This document shows, one piece after another, positions 4,541-5,509 of a stretch of DNA of 5,509 bases. The notes under the pieces are model-generated. The model saw only the letters and a program-made list of their open reading frames with translations, did no database searches and had not been told where the DNA came from. Made by a program: the position numbers and the translations under genes. The first letter of the stretch is position 1. Each line of letters opens with the position of its first letter. Source of the DNA: Anaerolineae bacterium (lineage in GTDB: Bacteria > Chloroflexota > Anaerolineae > B4-G1). The stretch is taken from NCBI GenBank assembly GCA_030620125.1, contig JAUXFI010000142.1:1-5509 (forward strand). Reading direction: 5' to 3'.

Positions 4541-5509
4541 ATGGATCTGCATCTCAGCGACGAACACCGTATGATCCGTGACATGGCGCGGGACTTTGCC
4601 CAGAAAGAGATCGCGCCCGTCGCCGCTCACTTCGACGAGACGGGCGAGTTCCCCTACGAGACGATTATGAAAATGGGCGCTCAGGGCTTTATGGGCATCG
4701 AGGTGCCGGAGAAGTACGGCGGCGTGGGGATGGACACGCTGTCCTACGTGCTCGCGTTGGAGGAGATCGCCAAAGCGGACGCGGCCCACGCCGTCGTCAT
4801 GTCCGTCTGCAACTCTCTCTACTGCTACGGCTTCCTCCGCTACGGCACCGAGGAGCAAAAACAAAAGCTCCTGCGACCGGTCGCCAGCGGGGAGGCTATT
4901 GGGGCCTATGCCCTCACCGAGCCCCAGTCTGGCTCCGACGCCAGCAACATCCGTGTGACAGCCATCCTCTCCCCCGACGGCTCTCACTACGTCATCAACG
5001 GCACAAAGTCGTGGATCAGCAGCGGGCCGGCGGCCAAGTACATCGTCCTCTTTGCCCAGTCCGACCCCGACGCCAAGCCTCGCCACCGTGGTGTCAGCGC
5101 CTTTGTCATTGACACCGACGAGCCGGGCTTCTCCCGGGGCAAGACCGAACCCAAGCTGGGCATCCGTGCCTCCGCCACCTGCGAGATCCACTTTGAGGAT
5201 TACAAGTGCCCGGTGGAGAGACGACTGGGCGAAGAGGGAGAAGGCTTCAAGATCTCGATGGCCGTACTGGACGCGGGCCGCATCGGCATCGCCGCACAGG
5301 CGCTGGGCATCGCCGAGGCTGCTTACGAGGCATCGGTGGAATACGCCCGCGAGCGGGAGGCATTTGGCCAAAAGATCGGCCATTTCCAAATGATCCAGCA
5401 AAAGATCGCCGATATGAAGATGCGCATCGAGGCCAGCCGGCTGCTCATCTACCAGGCTGCGCTGGCAAAAGAGGCATCCAAAGAAACGCACAAACGGTAC
5501 ACCCTGGAA
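4541..5509 (+). CDS. Acyl-CoA dehydrogenase, short/medium-chain (butyryl-CoA dehydrogenase-like), 3' end cut by the right edge
   Basis: The frame stays open for 323 codons to the window edge; full-length family members are about 380 residues. The N-terminal helical domain (1-120) starts MDLHLSDEHRMIRDMARDFA and includes GIEVPEKYGGVGMD (52-65). The family signature YALTEPQSGSDASN is at 123-136, followed by the middle beta domain (NGTKSWISSG, then GVSAFVIDTD and EPKLGIRAS). The C-terminal helical domain begins with LDAGRIGIAAQALGIAEAAYE, and FGQKIGHFQMIQQKIADM lies at 275-292. It would be an FAD enzyme forming the 2,3-enoyl-CoA in fatty-acid or branched-chain amino-acid breakdown, passing electrons to ETF. 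The catalytic glutamate expected near residue 365 lies beyond the edge. The start is fixed by AAGGAGG 7 nt upstream. A TATCCCAA array lies just upstream and may regulate it. Chain-length preference cannot be told from this part. Confidence 0.95.
   Translation, partial: MDLHLSDEHRMIRDMARDFAQKEIAPVAAHFDETGEFPYETIMKMGAQGFMGIEVPEKYGGVGMDTLSYVLALEEIAKADAAHAVVMSVCNSLYCYGFLRYGTEEQKQKLLRPVASGEAIGAYALTEPQSGSDASNIRVTAILSPDGSHYVINGTKSWISSGPAAKYIVLFAQSDPDAKPRHRGVSAFVIDTDEPGFSRGKTEPKLGIRASATCEIHFEDYKCPVERRLGEEGEGFKISMAVLDAGRIGIAAQALGIAEAAYEASVEYAREREAFGQKIGHFQMIQQKIADMKMRIEASRLLIYQAALAKEASKETHKRYTLE

Noticed and set aside
4384..4581. 65-residue plus-strand frame starting just after the regulator stop
   Set aside because: No ribosome-binding site; the frame is made of the TATCCCAA repeats and runs into the dehydrogenase gene in the wrong frame.
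4445..5491. 348-residue open frame on the minus strand opposite the acyl-CoA dehydrogenase
   Set aside because: The plus strand carries unmistakable acyl-CoA dehydrogenase signatures. The antisense frame has no recognisable motif and begins inside the other gene.

Overview
The window carries four confident protein genes plus one small membrane-protein gene, all chromosomal in style and GC-rich, with AT-richer intergenic stretches that hold most of the unexplained structure. No rRNA, tRNA, CRISPR array or transposase is visible. Gene content and style suggest a Chloroflexota (Anaerolineae-like) bacterium: a membrane-anchored penicillin-acylase family hydrolase, a GT-C mannosyltransferase-like protein, an AlbA_2/GHKL-ATPase regulator, a butyryl-CoA-dehydrogenase-like enzyme, a leaderless gene start and a C/G-rich palindrome inside a gene. 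This assignment is inference by eye and is only moderately secure.

Layout. Positions 1-521 (minus strand) are the N-terminal third or less of a penicillin amidase family protein; the gene runs off the left edge. Its near-consensus promoter (680-708) leaves a leader of about 150 nt that can fold into a hairpin/pseudoknot arrangement. About 30 bp away a divergent plus-strand promoter (737-766) has its -10 box exactly 6 nt before the ATG of a 104-residue two-helix membrane protein (773-1087), so that message is probably leaderless. Its TGA overlaps the ATG of a 531-residue multi-pass glycosyltransferase (1087-2682) in a TGATG junction, so the two form a coupled operon. The glycosyltransferase contains an in-frame C/G-rich inverted repeat (1907-1957) that encodes a proline/leucine and six-glycine stretch. 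A 16-bp hairpin straddles its stop codon.

Positions 2683-3015 have no gene but contain a TATAAT box and three AGACTT-N-AAGTCT type palindromes ahead of the AlbA_2/HATPase/winged-helix regulator gene (3016-4380). Positions 4381-4540 hold two 39-bp direct repeats, each with three copies of TATCCCAA (two direct, one inverted), immediately before the strong ribosome-binding site of an acyl-CoA dehydrogenase gene (4541-5509, cut by the right edge).

How it fits together. The divergent pair 1-521 / 773-2682 looks like envelope functions: an exported amidase and lipid-linked sugar transfer. The right half looks like a regulator followed by a fatty-acid or amino-acid catabolic gene. The most interesting unexplained signals are the six-box TATCCCAA array before the dehydrogenase and the three palindromes before the regulator. 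Both look like binding-site arrays for regulators that cannot be identified from this window alone.
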